From: Allorhizobium undicola ORS 992 = ATCC 700741
GTDB taxonomy: Bacteria > Pseudomonadota > Alphaproteobacteria > Rhizobiales > Rhizobiaceae
Assembly: GCF_000621665.1 (NCBI RefSeq)
Contig: NZ_JHXQ01000017.1
Coordinates: forward strand, 43,070 to 107,069
Length of the DNA: 64,000 nt
Reading direction: 5' to 3'
Made by a program: the position numbers and the translations under genes. Below are positions 46,933 to 55,992 of this stretch, in pieces (the first letter of the stretch is position 1; every line of letters begins with the position of its first letter). Below the pieces are notes generated by a model. It worked only from the letters and a program-made list of their open reading frames with translations, made no database searches and was not told where the DNA came from.

Positions 46933-47385
46933 ATGACGGATTACGGGTTCCGGCGTCTCGTGTTGGGGCTGCTGTTTTTCAATACCTTTCTGATCTGCGG
47001 ACTGGCCGGTGCCGGTTTCGTCTATGTCCGTCAGGATCCGCCTGCCGCATCGCCCCGCCTGCCTCTTGCGGGGGAGGATCTGCCTGCCGCCGAAAGAAAG
47101 GCATTGCAGGCAGCCCTTGCCGAGGAGGGCAAGGCGATGCGCCCAACCAGCCTTGAGGGCCGTCAGGCCAGAACGGAGGCTGCGGCTCTTCTCGGTCAGG
47201 CACAGCTTGATCCGGCTGCTCTGGCTGCGGCCCTTGAAAGGGCAAGAACGGCTGAAGTGGCAGTTCGGGCCGCCCTTGAGCGCAAGGCTCTCGAGTTTGC
47301 TACAGGTCTGACACTCGAACAGCGCAGACGTCTGGCCCAGGGCCTCATCGCGCGGGAGGCGCCCCGGCCCGTTGCCGCGAAATAA
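46933..47385 (+). CDS. Periplasmic heavy-metal-sensor-like protein (CnrX/Spy-like)
   Basis: 150 residues. An N-terminal anchor helix (LVLGLLFFNTFLICGLAGAGFVYV) is followed by an all-helical periplasmic domain with a final LEQRRRLAQGLIA motif, as in the Metal_resist/CnrX-like family. These proteins sense metals or envelope stress and can control an ECF sigma through the anti-sigma. No His/Cys/Met-rich metal site is visible, so the ligand is uncertain. It is the third gene of the sigma operon. Confidence 0.72.
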   Translation: MTDYGFRRLVLGLLFFNTFLICGLAGAGFVYVRQDPPAASPRLPLAGEDLPAAERKALQAALAEEGKAMRPTSLEGRQARTEAAALLGQAQLDPAALAAALERARTAEVAVRAALERKALEFATGLTLEQRRRLAQGLIAREAPRPVAAK

Positions 47386-47458
47386 TCACATTTCCGCGCC
47401 GACGGATCCGGATTTTTCCAGCGTTGAACTTTCAATCGCAGAGGAGTTTCGCCGGACC

Positions 47459-48898
47459 ATGAGCAATAGCAACGAAATGGATGCCGCCCTTGCATTATGG
47501 CGTTTTGGCCTTGGGGCAAAGGAGGGAGGCGTAACGGCACTCGGTTCCGGCGCGCGTGATCTTCTGGCGCAAGAAATCCGTGACCAGGCCATGCCGGTGC
47601 CGCAGGGGCAGAACCTTCAGTCTACCGGCCTGCTTTTGAATGGATTTTTTGCCTATCAGGCTGAGGTGAAGGCCGAACGGGAGCAACAAAAGACCGCTGC
47701 CATGTCCATGGCCGGAGAGGGCGGTGCCGGTACTGCCCCTGCAATGGCGCCAATGATGCGGCCCGATCCGGCCGAGAAGCGGCCTTACTTTCCGCAGCAG
47801 ATTCTGTTGGAGGAGGTCGGGGCCCGTTTCTCCGGCACGATCCACGAACCGTTGATCGGCTTTGGCGAGCGCCTTGCCATGTTCTGGACGAACCATTTTT
47901 CGGTGGCGGTGACGAAAAGTGGAGAAGTTCACGTATTGGCGGGCGCTTTCGAAAGAGAGGTGATCCGCCCGCATGTGTTCGGTCGCTTTTCCGACATGCT
48001 GCTGGCGGTCGAAACCCACCCGGCCATGCTGTTGTTTCTTGATAATCAGCAGTCGATCGGGCCGAATTCGCCGCAGGGCAAAAAAAAGGGACGCGGTTTG
48101 AACGAAAATCTCGCCCGCGAAATCATGGAACTGCATACGCTGGGCGTGGATGGCGGTTATACCCAAGGGGATGTGACGTCGCTTGCCTCCATGATTACCG
48201 GCTGGAGTTTTAACCGGAGCCGGGACGATCCGCAAAATACCGGCGCTTTCCAGTTCAATGCCGGCGCACATGAACCCGGTTCGAAAGTACTGCTTGGGAA
48301 AACCTATCCCGATGGTGGCTTCGGGCAGGGCCGGACGGCACTTATGGCACTGGCGGCGCACCCGGCCACGGCGCATCACCTTGCGTTCAAGCTGGCGCGA
48401 TATTTCGTCGCCGATCAGCCTCCGCCGCAGATGGTGAAGTCGATGGCCGACGCTTACCTGAAGAATGATGGGAACCTCTCCGCCGTCTACCGTGCCATGA
48501 TCGAGTCCGATCTTGCCTGGCAGCCGCAGCTCACCAAGCTGAGGCAACCGCTGGACTATCTGGCGGCGCTTCTGCGTACGGCAGATTTGCGCCCAAAACC
48601 CGAACAGGTGCTTTCCGCGCTCAAGGCGCTTGGCCAGCCCTTCTGGAACCCTTCCGGACCAAATGGCTTTGCCGATGTCAGTGATGCATGGGCCTCATCC
48701 GAGGGCCTGGCGACACGCATGGATGTGGCAAGTCTTTTTGCGCATCAAATTCTTGGCAATGTCGATCCGCGGCAATTCGTGGCCGACCGGTTGGGGCCGC
48801 TTGCATCCGCACAGACCCTTCAGGCTGTAGCGCGTGCGGAAACCAAGCCCCAAGGCCTTGCTATTGCCTTTCTCTCTCCCGAATTTCAAAGGCGTTGA
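47459..48898 (+). CDS. DUF1800 protein
   Basis: 479 residues from the ATG at 47459, after GAGGAG; a frame start at 47372 is less likely. Conserved blocks are ALWRFGLGAKEGG at the N-terminus, AMFWTNHFSVAV, and NENLAREIMELHTLGVDGGYTQGD, all typical of DUF1800. The function of this family is unknown, but DUF1800 and DUF1501 genes nearly always occur together. The gene follows the metal-sensor-like gene on the same strand, so it may be part of the sigma factor's regulon. Confidence 0.9.
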   Translation: MSNSNEMDAALALWRFGLGAKEGGVTALGSGARDLLAQEIRDQAMPVPQGQNLQSTGLLLNGFFAYQAEVKAEREQQKTAAMSMAGEGGAGTAPAMAPMMRPDPAEKRPYFPQQILLEEVGARFSGTIHEPLIGFGERLAMFWTNHFSVAVTKSGEVHVLAGAFEREVIRPHVFGRFSDMLLAVETHPAMLLFLDNQQSIGPNSPQGKKKGRGLNENLAREIMELHTLGVDGGYTQGDVTSLASMITGWSFNRSRDDPQNTGAFQFNAGAHEPGSKVLLGKTYPDGGFGQGRTALMALAAHPATAHHLAFKLARYFVADQPPPQMVKSMADAYLKNDGNLSAVYRAMIESDLAWQPQLTKLRQPLDYLAALLRTADLRPKPEQVLSALKALGQPFWNPSGPNGFADVSDAWASSEGLATRMDVASLFAHQILGNVDPRQFVADRLGPLASAQTLQAVARAETKPQGLAIAFLSPEFQRR

Positions 48899-48900
48899 TC

Positions 48901-50127
48901 ATGCTGTGTGAACATCTGAATCCGACCCGCCGTTCTGTGCTGGGGGCCTCCGGCGCCTTGTTTGCCTGGGCTTTTGCGCCCCGCTTCGTCAAGGCGGCAC
49001 AGGCGCGCGATCCCCGCTTCATCACGATCATCCTGCGTGGGGCGCTGGATGGCCTGACGGCCGTGCCACCCATTGGTGATCCTGATTATTCAGGCTTGCG
49101 CGGCGATATGGCCATGAGCTTCCAGGGCGAAAATGCCGCCCTGCCGCTCGATGGCTATTTCGGCCTGCACCCGGCGCTGGGAAATTTTCAGCGCTTGTTT
49201 CAATCCGGACAGGCAGCTGTGGTTCATGCCAGTGCCACGAGTTATCGCGACAGATCGCATTTCGATGGACAGGATGTGCTGGAATCGGGCTTTCCCGCGC
49301 CTGGGCATGTCGAAACCGGCTGGTTGAACCGGCTGATGGAGGTTATTCCCCGCGGTGAGGCGCTCAATCCCGGACTTGGAAAAGGGGGCGTTGGCGGGCT
49401 TTCGGTTGGAGCGACCGCGCCGCTCGTCATTCGCGGCAAGGCGCCGCTTCTCGGCTGGTCTCCCGCTGTTTTACGGCCAGCGGATGCCGATCTTGCGCCC
49501 CGCCTTGCCGACCTTTACGGCGAGCGGGACCCAGTGCTGGCGGCGCTGCTTGCCGAGGGTGTGGCCACGGGGAAGATTGCCTCTGGCCTCGGTATGCGCT
49601 CCAAGGGCGGTCCGGGCGATCCCGATGGCATGGAGCAAATGGCGCGCGGCGCGGCGCGCCTGCTAAGCCACCCGGAAGGACCGCGTATCGCAGCCCTTGC
49701 TTTCGAAGGCTGGGATACGCACGCCCAGGAGACGGCGCGCCTTGCAAAACTGCTTCAGGGCCTAGACCGCAGTCTGGCGGCTTTCGAACAGGAAATGGGG
49801 CCCGTTTGGAAGGATACCGCCATATTGGTCGTAACCGAATTCGGCAGAACGGCCCGCACAAATGGCACGGAAGGAACCGATCACGGCACCGCCACCACTG
49901 CCTTTCTCGCCGGTGGCGCAATCAAAGGCGGGCGGGTCATTGCCGACTGGCCGGGATTGAAGGAAAAACAGCTCTACGAGGCGCGCGATTTGGCGCCAAC
50001 CACCGATATTCGCGGCATCATCAAGGGCATTTCCGTGGATCTTCTCGGCGCCTCGCCTGAGAGACTTGTCGCATCGGTATTTCCGGGTTCTGAAAATGTC
50101 GCGCCCGTTCGTGGCGTGATCGTTTAG
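48901..50127 (+). CDS. DUF1501 protein with Tat-type signal
   Basis: 408 residues from the ATG at 48901, two bases after the DUF1800 stop. The N-terminal TRRSVLGASGALFAWAFAP is a twin-arginine-type signal, so it is probably exported folded. The sulfatase/alkaline-phosphatase-like DUF1501 fold shows FITIILRGALDGLTAVPP, SRDRSHFDGQDV-like YRDRSHFDGQDVLE, and VVTEFGRTARTNGTEGTDHG with conserved metal-type residues. Enzymatic activity is not known. Confidence 0.9.
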   Translation: MLCEHLNPTRRSVLGASGALFAWAFAPRFVKAAQARDPRFITIILRGALDGLTAVPPIGDPDYSGLRGDMAMSFQGENAALPLDGYFGLHPALGNFQRLFQSGQAAVVHASATSYRDRSHFDGQDVLESGFPAPGHVETGWLNRLMEVIPRGEALNPGLGKGGVGGLSVGATAPLVIRGKAPLLGWSPAVLRPADADLAPRLADLYGERDPVLAALLAEGVATGKIASGLGMRSKGGPGDPDGMEQMARGAARLLSHPEGPRIAALAFEGWDTHAQETARLAKLLQGLDRSLAAFEQEMGPVWKDTAILVVTEFGRTARTNGTEGTDHGTATTAFLAGGAIKGGRVIADWPGLKEKQLYEARDLAPTTDIRGIIKGISVDLLGASPERLVASVFPGSENVAPVRGVIV

Positions 50128-50147
50128 GCGGAGTGGACATTCGCCTT

Positions 50148-50276
50148 TGAACAGGCTGCAAACGGTAATGTCCCGTGCTTGCCCAGGGTTGTGTTACCAG
50201 ACACGCTCCGGTTCCCGAACATTACTGTTTTCGCAACGCCCAATGCCGAATGCCCACACCCTGAACGCGCCCTGCC
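50148..50276. repeat. Imperfect palindromic repeat, family C, copy 2
   Basis: GGCTGCAAACGGTAATGTCC, CACGCTCCGGTTC and ATTACTGTTTTCGC align in order with the copy at 38682-38820. It lies 20 bases after the DUF1501 stop. It is more diverged than copy 1, and the outer arms are less complete. Confidence 0.75.
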
Positions 50277-50569
50277 TATGCAGGGCGCAAAGGGGGGCCT
50301 TGCGCATCCTGAAATTCCACGGATTTCGAGTAACACAATAGAATCTGAAATTTTAGAATTCAATAATTGGTATTCGCAATAGTTTAATTGAAATACTAGT
50401 CCAAAAACAAATATATAAATTTGCTAAATAATAATCTAATTACGAAAAAAGTGTGAAAATTTATAATGAAATAATTAGGTTATGAAGATTTATATCAGAT
50501 GATAGTCGATATTTATGTCAAAGATGTTTCATTATTTCGATTTCGAAAAAAATAAAGACGCAGATAGAG
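50277..50569. other. AT-rich gene-free stretch
   Basis: The DNA from about 50340 to 50540 is strongly AT-rich, in contrast to the GC-rich neighbours, and has no open frame of note. It lies between the end of the DUF1501 gene and the end of the leftward MFS gene. Nothing recognisable was found; it may contain terminators for both. Confidence 0.6.
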
Positions 50570-51781
50570 TCAGTGGGCGTGTATTGGCGATCGCTTCTTT
50601 TGATTTGACATCAGCAATGTCACCGGTACGCCAATCCCCATTGCCAATATGCCAATAGCTGCGAACGCTATGCTATTGTCGAGGAATGTTGCGGTATTCG
50701 TGATCAGCAATCCAAATGCCAATGGTGCGCCAGCTGTGACGGAGCGGAAAACCAATGTGACTCTCCCACCCCATGCGGCCGACTCTTCCTTGCTTGACAG
50801 GCGCTCGAAAATTGCCTGCCGCAGGCGGATACGAGACATGTTGAAACCAAAGCCAATGCAGAAGGCGGCGATGACAACATAAAGGAAGGGCAGATCCTGT
50901 GTGACGATGACATCACCGGCCACAACCGCGATACAGGCGATATAGCCAAGGCTGGTTTTATTGCCGGAACGGATAAAGGTTGCGAAAAGGGCGCCGACCC
51001 CGGCAGCAGCGCTGACCGTTCCATAAACGGCGGCGGATTCGCCCGCACGTCCCTCATAAATCAGCGGCACGAAGAAATTGAAGCCGCTTAATTGCACAGC
51101 AAGGATGCCCATGCCGATCAGCAAGAACCAAAGTCCAATATCCGCAGTTGCCGTGATGGATGTCCGCTGCGCCGTCTGGGCGACGGGGGCAGGCGTATTC
51201 TCGATGTGGAAGGCCGGGGCCACGAAGAGCAAAAGCACACTGCTTGCAAAGCTGGCGGCGATCCCGAAAAAGACATATGCCGTGCCGAAATGGGCGATGA
51301 GCAGGCCAGCGGTGGCGTTTCCGATGAAAACACCTGTTTGCAGGGCCGTTTGCGAAAGTCTCGCCGATGTCTGGGCATCGAGCGCGCCCGATACGGTCAA
51401 CTGTCCCATCAATGTTTCAATGCATTGCTGGCTGATGAAGGTTATGAATGTGAGGCAGGATGCGACGACGATCAATGACAGCAGGCCGGTGTCGCTGAAG
51501 GTAAAACCGGCAAACAGGGTGATGAGCACACCACACATTCGCGGCAGCACGATCATGGCAACCGGACGGTCCGCAATGGCGCGTCGCATCGGTTTGAAGA
51601 AGAGTTGCGCGACGAACGGCACCAGATTCATCACGAACAGGACCGTTCCGATGAAAAGCGGCGACTGACCAATGCTGGCACTGGTCCAGAGCAAGGTGAC
51701 GGTAATCATGCCCTCGCCAACCATTGTCAGCGACAGTAGGGCAACAAAGAGCGCCAAAGTAAGCTTCGAGAATTTCGGCAT
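50570..51781 (-). CDS. MFS transporter next to ATP-grasp ligase
   Basis: 403 residues with about 12 membrane helices; the N-terminus KLTLALFVALLSLTMVGEGM is the first. It is a major-facilitator protein of the drug/metabolite-exporter type. Its start ATG overlaps the stop region of the ATP-grasp gene, so the two are co-translated. BacE, the bacilysin exporter, stands beside BacD in the same way in Bacillus, so it may export the ligase product or provide self-resistance. Import cannot be excluded. Confidence 0.85.
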   Translation of the reverse strand: MPKFSKLTLALFVALLSLTMVGEGMITVTLLWTSASIGQSPLFIGTVLFVMNLVPFVAQLFFKPMRRAIADRPVAMIVLPRMCGVLITLFAGFTFSDTGLLSLIVVASCLTFITFISQQCIETLMGQLTVSGALDAQTSARLSQTALQTGVFIGNATAGLLIAHFGTAYVFFGIAASFASSVLLLFVAPAFHIENTPAPVAQTAQRTSITATADIGLWFLLIGMGILAVQLSGFNFFVPLIYEGRAGESAAVYGTVSAAAGVGALFATFIRSGNKTSLGYIACIAVVAGDVIVTQDLPFLYVVIAAFCIGFGFNMSRIRLRQAIFERLSSKEESAAWGGRVTLVFRSVTAGAPLAFGLLITNTATFLDNSIAFAAIGILAMGIGVPVTLLMSNQKKRSPIHAH

Positions 51782-53040
51782 TATTCCACCTCCAGCATCT
51801 TGCCGGCCTGTTCCGTTGCGCGGATGCGCAGAATGTCGGCTTCAATCACGGCTGGATCGGGGTGAGCCAGTTCCAACAGGGCGGGGCAGGTTGCCAGATC
51901 GATGGTGCGGGCGATGTCTTCGCCCGGCTGAACAAACTGCTTCATCCGCACGAAGGACGGCAGGCTGGCAAGGAAACTGGCGCCCGGCATGGACTTGAGC
52001 GTGCCTGGCCGGTCGGAAATGAGGAATGCGATCGAGGCCGCCTTTTTCTGCTCGATGGCGGCTGACAATGCGGAGGTTTCGCCGGGAAGGTAGGCGTCGA
52101 TGATGGCATCGATGAAAGACGGTCTGAAATTGGCATCGATAACCGACGTGCCGATGCCGCCATGCGCCCGTGCGGCAATCTCGACAAGAAGGGGGCCGTC
52201 CTCGGTCAGCATGACTTCGATATGGACGGGGCCGACCCTTGCGCCGACGGCGTGGGTAACGGCTTCGCAATAGGTCATAAGGCGAGGATCCAGCGAAGGG
52301 TGGTTCGGCGGGAAGAAGTCGATCTTGTCATAGATCATCGACCCGTCGCGATTGATCTTGCGATACCGGCCCACCGCAAATATCGTCAGTTTTCCGTCGG
52401 TGACGACGCCGTCAACCGTATATTCATCTCCCACCATGAATTCCTGAAGCAGCACGCCCTGGGTGTTTTGTCCGTATTTGTCGCGGCCTGATAGAATGAG
52501 CGCGGCGTGTGCAAGAAGTTCGTCCTGCGTTTGGCAAACCTTCACGAGGTCGCTGCCGGAGCTCGCTTCCGGCTTGATAACGATCGGAAACCCTATGGAA
52601 TCGGCCCAGGCGAGGCAGTCTGCGATGGTATTGCACCGGGCCTGCCGGCACAACGCAATGCCTGCGGCCCGCACCGCCTGCGCCATGACGGTTTTGCTGC
52701 GGCGCTGCTCGGTCGTGGTGGGATCGTTTCCCTTTAGGCCCAGATTTTTTGCCAGGGACTCGCACAGTCTGACCCCGCTTTCCGCGCCGGGAATGAGGGC
52801 GTGAAAATCATGCCGCAGAACATCCGTCTCAAAGCCGGTGTCGCCCGCATGAAGAGCGGCCGTAAAGTTCAAGTCTGAAGATGTCACGCCGGAAGAGGAG
52901 ATTGCCACACATTCAAAGCCGCGCTCCAGAATGCGCCGGGCGATGAAGTAGCCGCCCGAAGATGGATCCACCACGCCGATTTTCAGCGGGCCGTCAGAAT
53001 GGCTTCTGTCTGGGGAACGAGATGCCGTTTGCACGGTCAT
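51781..53040 (-). CDS. ATP-grasp ligase (L-amino-acid-ligase-like)
   Basis: About 419 residues from ATG at 53040; a further in-frame ATG 4 codons upstream is possible. The N-terminal pre-ATP domain contains KIGVVDPSSGGYFIARRI. The central ATP-grasp has FPIVIKPEASSGSDLVKV and QEFMVGDEYTVDGVV, and the metal-binding end has PVHIEVMLTEDGPLLVEIAA then RAHGG. Enzymes like this join a carboxylate to an amine, for example making dipeptides (BacD). The gene precedes an MFS transporter and is divergent from a GlxA-type regulator. Substrates are unknown. Confidence 0.82.
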   Translation of the reverse strand: MTVQTASRSPDRSHSDGPLKIGVVDPSSGGYFIARRILERGFECVAISSSGVTSSDLNFTAALHAGDTGFETDVLRHDFHALIPGAESGVRLCESLAKNLGLKGNDPTTTEQRRSKTVMAQAVRAAGIALCRQARCNTIADCLAWADSIGFPIVIKPEASSGSDLVKVCQTQDELLAHAALILSGRDKYGQNTQGVLLQEFMVGDEYTVDGVVTDGKLTIFAVGRYRKINRDGSMIYDKIDFFPPNHPSLDPRLMTYCEAVTHAVGARVGPVHIEVMLTEDGPLLVEIAARAHGGIGTSVIDANFRPSFIDAIIDAYLPGETSALSAAIEQKKAASIAFLISDRPGTLKSMPGASFLASLPSFVRMKQFVQPGEDIARTIDLATCPALLELAHPDPAVIEADILRIRATEQAGKMLEVE

Positions 53041-53118
53041 GGGCAATTCCATCTATCTTTTGGGCGTTAAAGGGCGTTATTTCTACCATCGAATTCTAGC
53101 GTAGAGAGAGCTAAGGCG

Positions 53119-54141
53119 ATGCCCGCATTTCCGGCCAATTTGGACACGAAAACAGACAAGCCATTGAGCCTGCTGTTCGTTGCCTATGATAACGTGACAT
53201 TTCTCGATGTTGCCGGGCCAATGCAGGTTTTTCAGGCGGCAAACGTGCTTCGGCGCAAGTCGGGCAAAAGCGCGCCCTATGTCATAAAGCTTGTATCCGA
53301 TGGCAATGGCCGCATCACCAGCGATGTCGGCGTGGCTTTGGAAACCCAGTCATGGCAGGAATTGTCCACGGGCAATCGAAGCATGGTGTTTGTGCCGGGT
53401 GGTCCAGGCGTCTGGGATACGCAGACGCAGGCTTCCGTGACCGCTTATCTGCGGAGCCAGCCTGACGAGGTGGAAATAGCCTCGATTTGCATCGGTGCTT
53501 TTCTCTTGGGACATGCAGGGCTTCTGTCGGGCCGGCAGGCCGTCACGCACTGGAAATATTGCAAGCGGCTACAGTCGGATTTTCCGGAAAGTCAGGTGCG
53601 GGCGGATTCGATTTTCATTCGCGATGGGCGTATCTGGACATCCGCAGGAGTCACGGCGGGAATAGACCTTGCGCTGGCCATCGTGGAACGGGATTTTGGC
53701 CATTCGCTGGCGGCCGATGTCGCGCGGGGCCTCGTCGTTTTCCTGAAGCGGACGGGCGGACAATCGCAATATAGCAAAGTGCTGGAGGTGCAGGCGGGAA
53801 TTCCCGACGGGCGGCTTTCGGACCTCCACGCCTGGATAACCGATAATATGCACAAGTCGCTGTCCGTGGAGATGCTGGCTGAACGTCTCGGCATGTCAAC
53901 GCGCAGTTTCGCCCGTTTTTATGTCGAAGCGACTGGAACGACGCCTCGAAAGGCCATTGAAAATCTGCGCGTGGATACCGCGCAACGAATGCTGCTGGAC
54001 TATCCTCAGCTCAGCATCAAGCGCATTGCCGAAAAATGCGGCTTTAAGGATGAGGAACGAATGCGCCGCACCTTCGTAAGGCATTTCGGTGCGACGCCGT
54101 CGGAGTTTCGCGAAAATTTCAGCTCTATCCAAAAAAACTAG
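53119..54141 (+). CDS. GlxA-family regulator (DJ-1/PfpI plus AraC domain)
   Basis: 340 residues. The N-terminal half is a DJ-1/PfpI (class I glutamine-amidotransferase-like) domain with ASICIGAFLLGHAGLLSG, whose Cys is at the usual nucleophile-elbow position. The C-terminal 100 residues carry an AraC double helix-turn-helix (EMLAERLGMSTRSFARFYVE and IKRIAEKCGFKDEERMRRTF). It is divergent from the ATP-grasp/MFS pair with 78 bases between, so it probably controls them. Effector not known; relatives answer to amino acids or betaines. Confidence 0.92.
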   Translation: MPAFPANLDTKTDKPLSLLFVAYDNVTFLDVAGPMQVFQAANVLRRKSGKSAPYVIKLVSDGNGRITSDVGVALETQSWQELSTGNRSMVFVPGGPGVWDTQTQASVTAYLRSQPDEVEIASICIGAFLLGHAGLLSGRQAVTHWKYCKRLQSDFPESQVRADSIFIRDGRIWTSAGVTAGIDLALAIVERDFGHSLAADVARGLVVFLKRTGGQSQYSKVLEVQAGIPDGRLSDLHAWITDNMHKSLSVEMLAERLGMSTRSFARFYVEATGTTPRKAIENLRVDTAQRMLLDYPQLSIKRIAEKCGFKDEERMRRTFVRHFGATPSEFRENFSSIQKN

Positions 54142-54142
54142 A

Positions 54143-54239
54143 GCATTTTCAGGAAAAGTGGAAGCCGGTTTTCCGTCTGAAAATGCGTAAAAACAAATAG
54201 TTAGAGCGGTTCAATGTTTCCGTGAAACAATGAACCGCT
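54143..54239. repeat. Tandem hairpins of mosaic type
   Basis: GCATTTTCAG / CTGAAAATGC (54143-54152 and 54177-54186) is followed by AGCGGTTCA / TGAACCGCT with GTTTC / GAAAC inside (54205-54239). These fill the space between convergent regulator and cupin genes and may serve as a terminator for both. A partial match, AGCGCATTTTCCGCAGAATC, occurs near 31120. Confidence 0.8.
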
Positions 54240-54264
54240 TTAGCGGGAAAAGAAGATCGCTGCT

Positions 54265-54576
54265 TCAGCAGATCGCCAGATCCCGGAATGCGATGAGATA
54301 AATCGCCCCTTGCGGGCCTGCCGTCGATTTATGCAGCTCGTTTCCCGAAAGGCGTAAGACATCTCCCGGTTTGCACAGGTTATCGCCTGATTCCAGGGAA
54401 AATGTAATCTCGCCTTCAAGAACAATCAGGGTCTCCTCATTGGGATGCCGATGCCAGTCGTGAAGTTTTCCAGGGCCGTCGCGCTGAACCTCGATGCAGC
54501 CCTGATCGGGGAGAATGCCGATGATGTCCTCGATCCTTTCGAACCGCGCCGAAACCTGTCTCAAAATTTCTGTCAT
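54265..54576 (-). CDS. Small cupin-domain protein
   Basis: 103 residues from the ATG at 54576, chosen over the longer frame because GAGGAAA precedes it. The cupin motifs are LHDWHRHPNEETLIVLEGE with His and Glu ligands, and LCKPGDVLRLSGNELHK. A single-cupin protein binds a metal and may be an isomerase, dioxygenase or sensor. It lies 154 bases downstream of the YqcI/YcgG gene on the same strand and could share a transcript. Confidence 0.8.
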   Translation of the reverse strand: MTEILRQVSARFERIEDIIGILPDQGCIEVQRDGPGKLHDWHRHPNEETLIVLEGEITFSLESGDNLCKPGDVLRLSGNELHKSTAGPQGAIYLIAFRDLAIC

Positions 54577-54730
54577 TATCGTTTCCTCGTGAATTCCTGT
54601 TGATGTGTTCCAGCAAAAATGTGTTCGGCTTTGTGCCCGTGGATGCGTAAAAACAATGCGTTGGAGCAATACCTGCCCGTACTCAGCGGATGCGGACTTT
54701 TGCCATCATCAGCGTTTTGCTTGTCTGGTT

Positions 54731-55507
54731 TCAGGCATTTTCGGGTTGCAGTCCGCGCGCGCAGGTTTTTTCGATCTGCGGCGGTTCGGCCTTGTCCTGC
54801 AAGCTGTGGAAAGGGCAGCGTCCCGGACGGTTTTCCTCGTCGAGAAAATATTGCTGATGTTCCAGAACGCCGGGATCGCCATAACGGCCCAGTGCCGGTG
54901 ACAAGGGGATGAAATCATAGCTGGCCAGACGGTCGCGGACGGAAGAAAATGCCTTTTGAGCGGCGCGTTCCGTGCCGAGAATCTTTTCGAAAACCCAACG
55001 TGGCTGGAATGTCAGCATAAAGGAGCTTGCGCGGCGGCTTTGGCGCAAGAGATGCGCGGGGGTATTGCAGACAACGAAAACGGGCTCGCCGGCAAAGCAG
55101 AATTCCCAATGGGTGGAGTCTATTTCATCCGGAATGCCGGCCGGCCAGGGCTGCGTGTCATGCGCGCGTAATTGTTTCAGAATATGCCAGAACTGGTTTT
55201 CATACGCCTCCAGACTATCGATGGACTGAGGCCGTGTGAAGACGACGAGCGACGTGTTCGGGCCGAAATCGCGCGCGGATTTGATAAACTCCGCAAGCGC
55301 CTTTGCAAGATCGGAAACCACGATCTCGTCTTGAAAGACATAGCGAAGCTGGTCGGCCTTGTAGCCTTGAACGCCGAATATGCACGGAAAGGGGCGGGTC
55401 GCGCTTTCCATGCTGGTGGTGAATTCCGAGAAAATGATGTGTTGCCATGATCCGGGCGCATATCTGGTAAAGACATCGTTTTTTTTATGCAAAGAATTTA
55501 AGTACAC
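54731..55507 (-). CDS. YqcI/YcgG-family protein
   Basis: 258 residues from a GTG at 55507 with AGGGAG spaced 6 bases upstream; the frame extends 30 codons further but that part is AT-rich and lacks a ribosome site. Characteristic segments are FPCIFGVQGYKADQLRY, LEAYENQFWHILKQL, WEFCFAGEPVFVVCNTPAH and ILGTERAAQKAF. The C-terminus CPFHSLQ also fits the family. Its function is not established. Not obviously linked to the neighbours. Confidence 0.85.
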   Translation of the reverse strand: MYLNSLHKKNDVFTRYAPGSWQHIIFSEFTTSMESATRPFPCIFGVQGYKADQLRYVFQDEIVVSDLAKALAEFIKSARDFGPNTSLVVFTRPQSIDSLEAYENQFWHILKQLRAHDTQPWPAGIPDEIDSTHWEFCFAGEPVFVVCNTPAHLLRQSRRASSFMLTFQPRWVFEKILGTERAAQKAFSSVRDRLASYDFIPLSPALGRYGDPGVLEHQQYFLDEENRPGRCPFHSLQDKAEPPQIEKTCARGLQPENA

Positions 55508-55992
55508 TTTTATCTCCCTAAGGCGGCGATCGTGAAAAAAATAGAATAAAACAAATATTTTTACTGCCAAAATTCGTGTATTTTCTGCCACTTTCAATAT
55601 CGTTTTGGTTGTGGTGAGGGTGATGTATTGTAAAATATTTGTTTTATGTTAAATATTTTATCAGAAATAATATTATTGTCCTACATAAAAATTTGAAAAT
55701 ATCGGCTGTCATTTTCAATGCGGACGAGGCGTTCTCAATTTGAGCTATCAGTCTTTCAAATTGTGCGCCCGGTTAGGTTGTGATGGGGCGGTCTCGCGAG
55801 TCTTTTCCGGTCGAATGTCTGGGCTTCTGCGAAGATGGGCTGATGCGTCTTGCTCGTCCGCCGATGCGCGGGAAAGGAACCGCGTTTCCGCTCCCCGTGG
55901 TTTCTTGCTTTCCCTTGATGGCGCTGTTATTGAAAACATGAAATCAATTATCATCTTTTGTGCCGCAATGCGCGCCAAGGCCTGAATGTTTT
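55508..55992. other. AT-rich intergenic region between divergent genes
   Basis: No convincing gene lies in these 485 bases. The left part is strongly AT-rich; a 246-base open frame at 55740 has no ribosome site and odd composition. The stretch must hold promoters for the YqcI/YcgG gene and for the FecI-like sigma gene; none could be assigned with confidence. Confidence 0.55.

Noticed and set aside
55740..55985. 81-codon open frame before fecI
   Set aside because: No ribosome site, unusual Cys/Ser/Arg content and overlap with the probable fecI promoter region.
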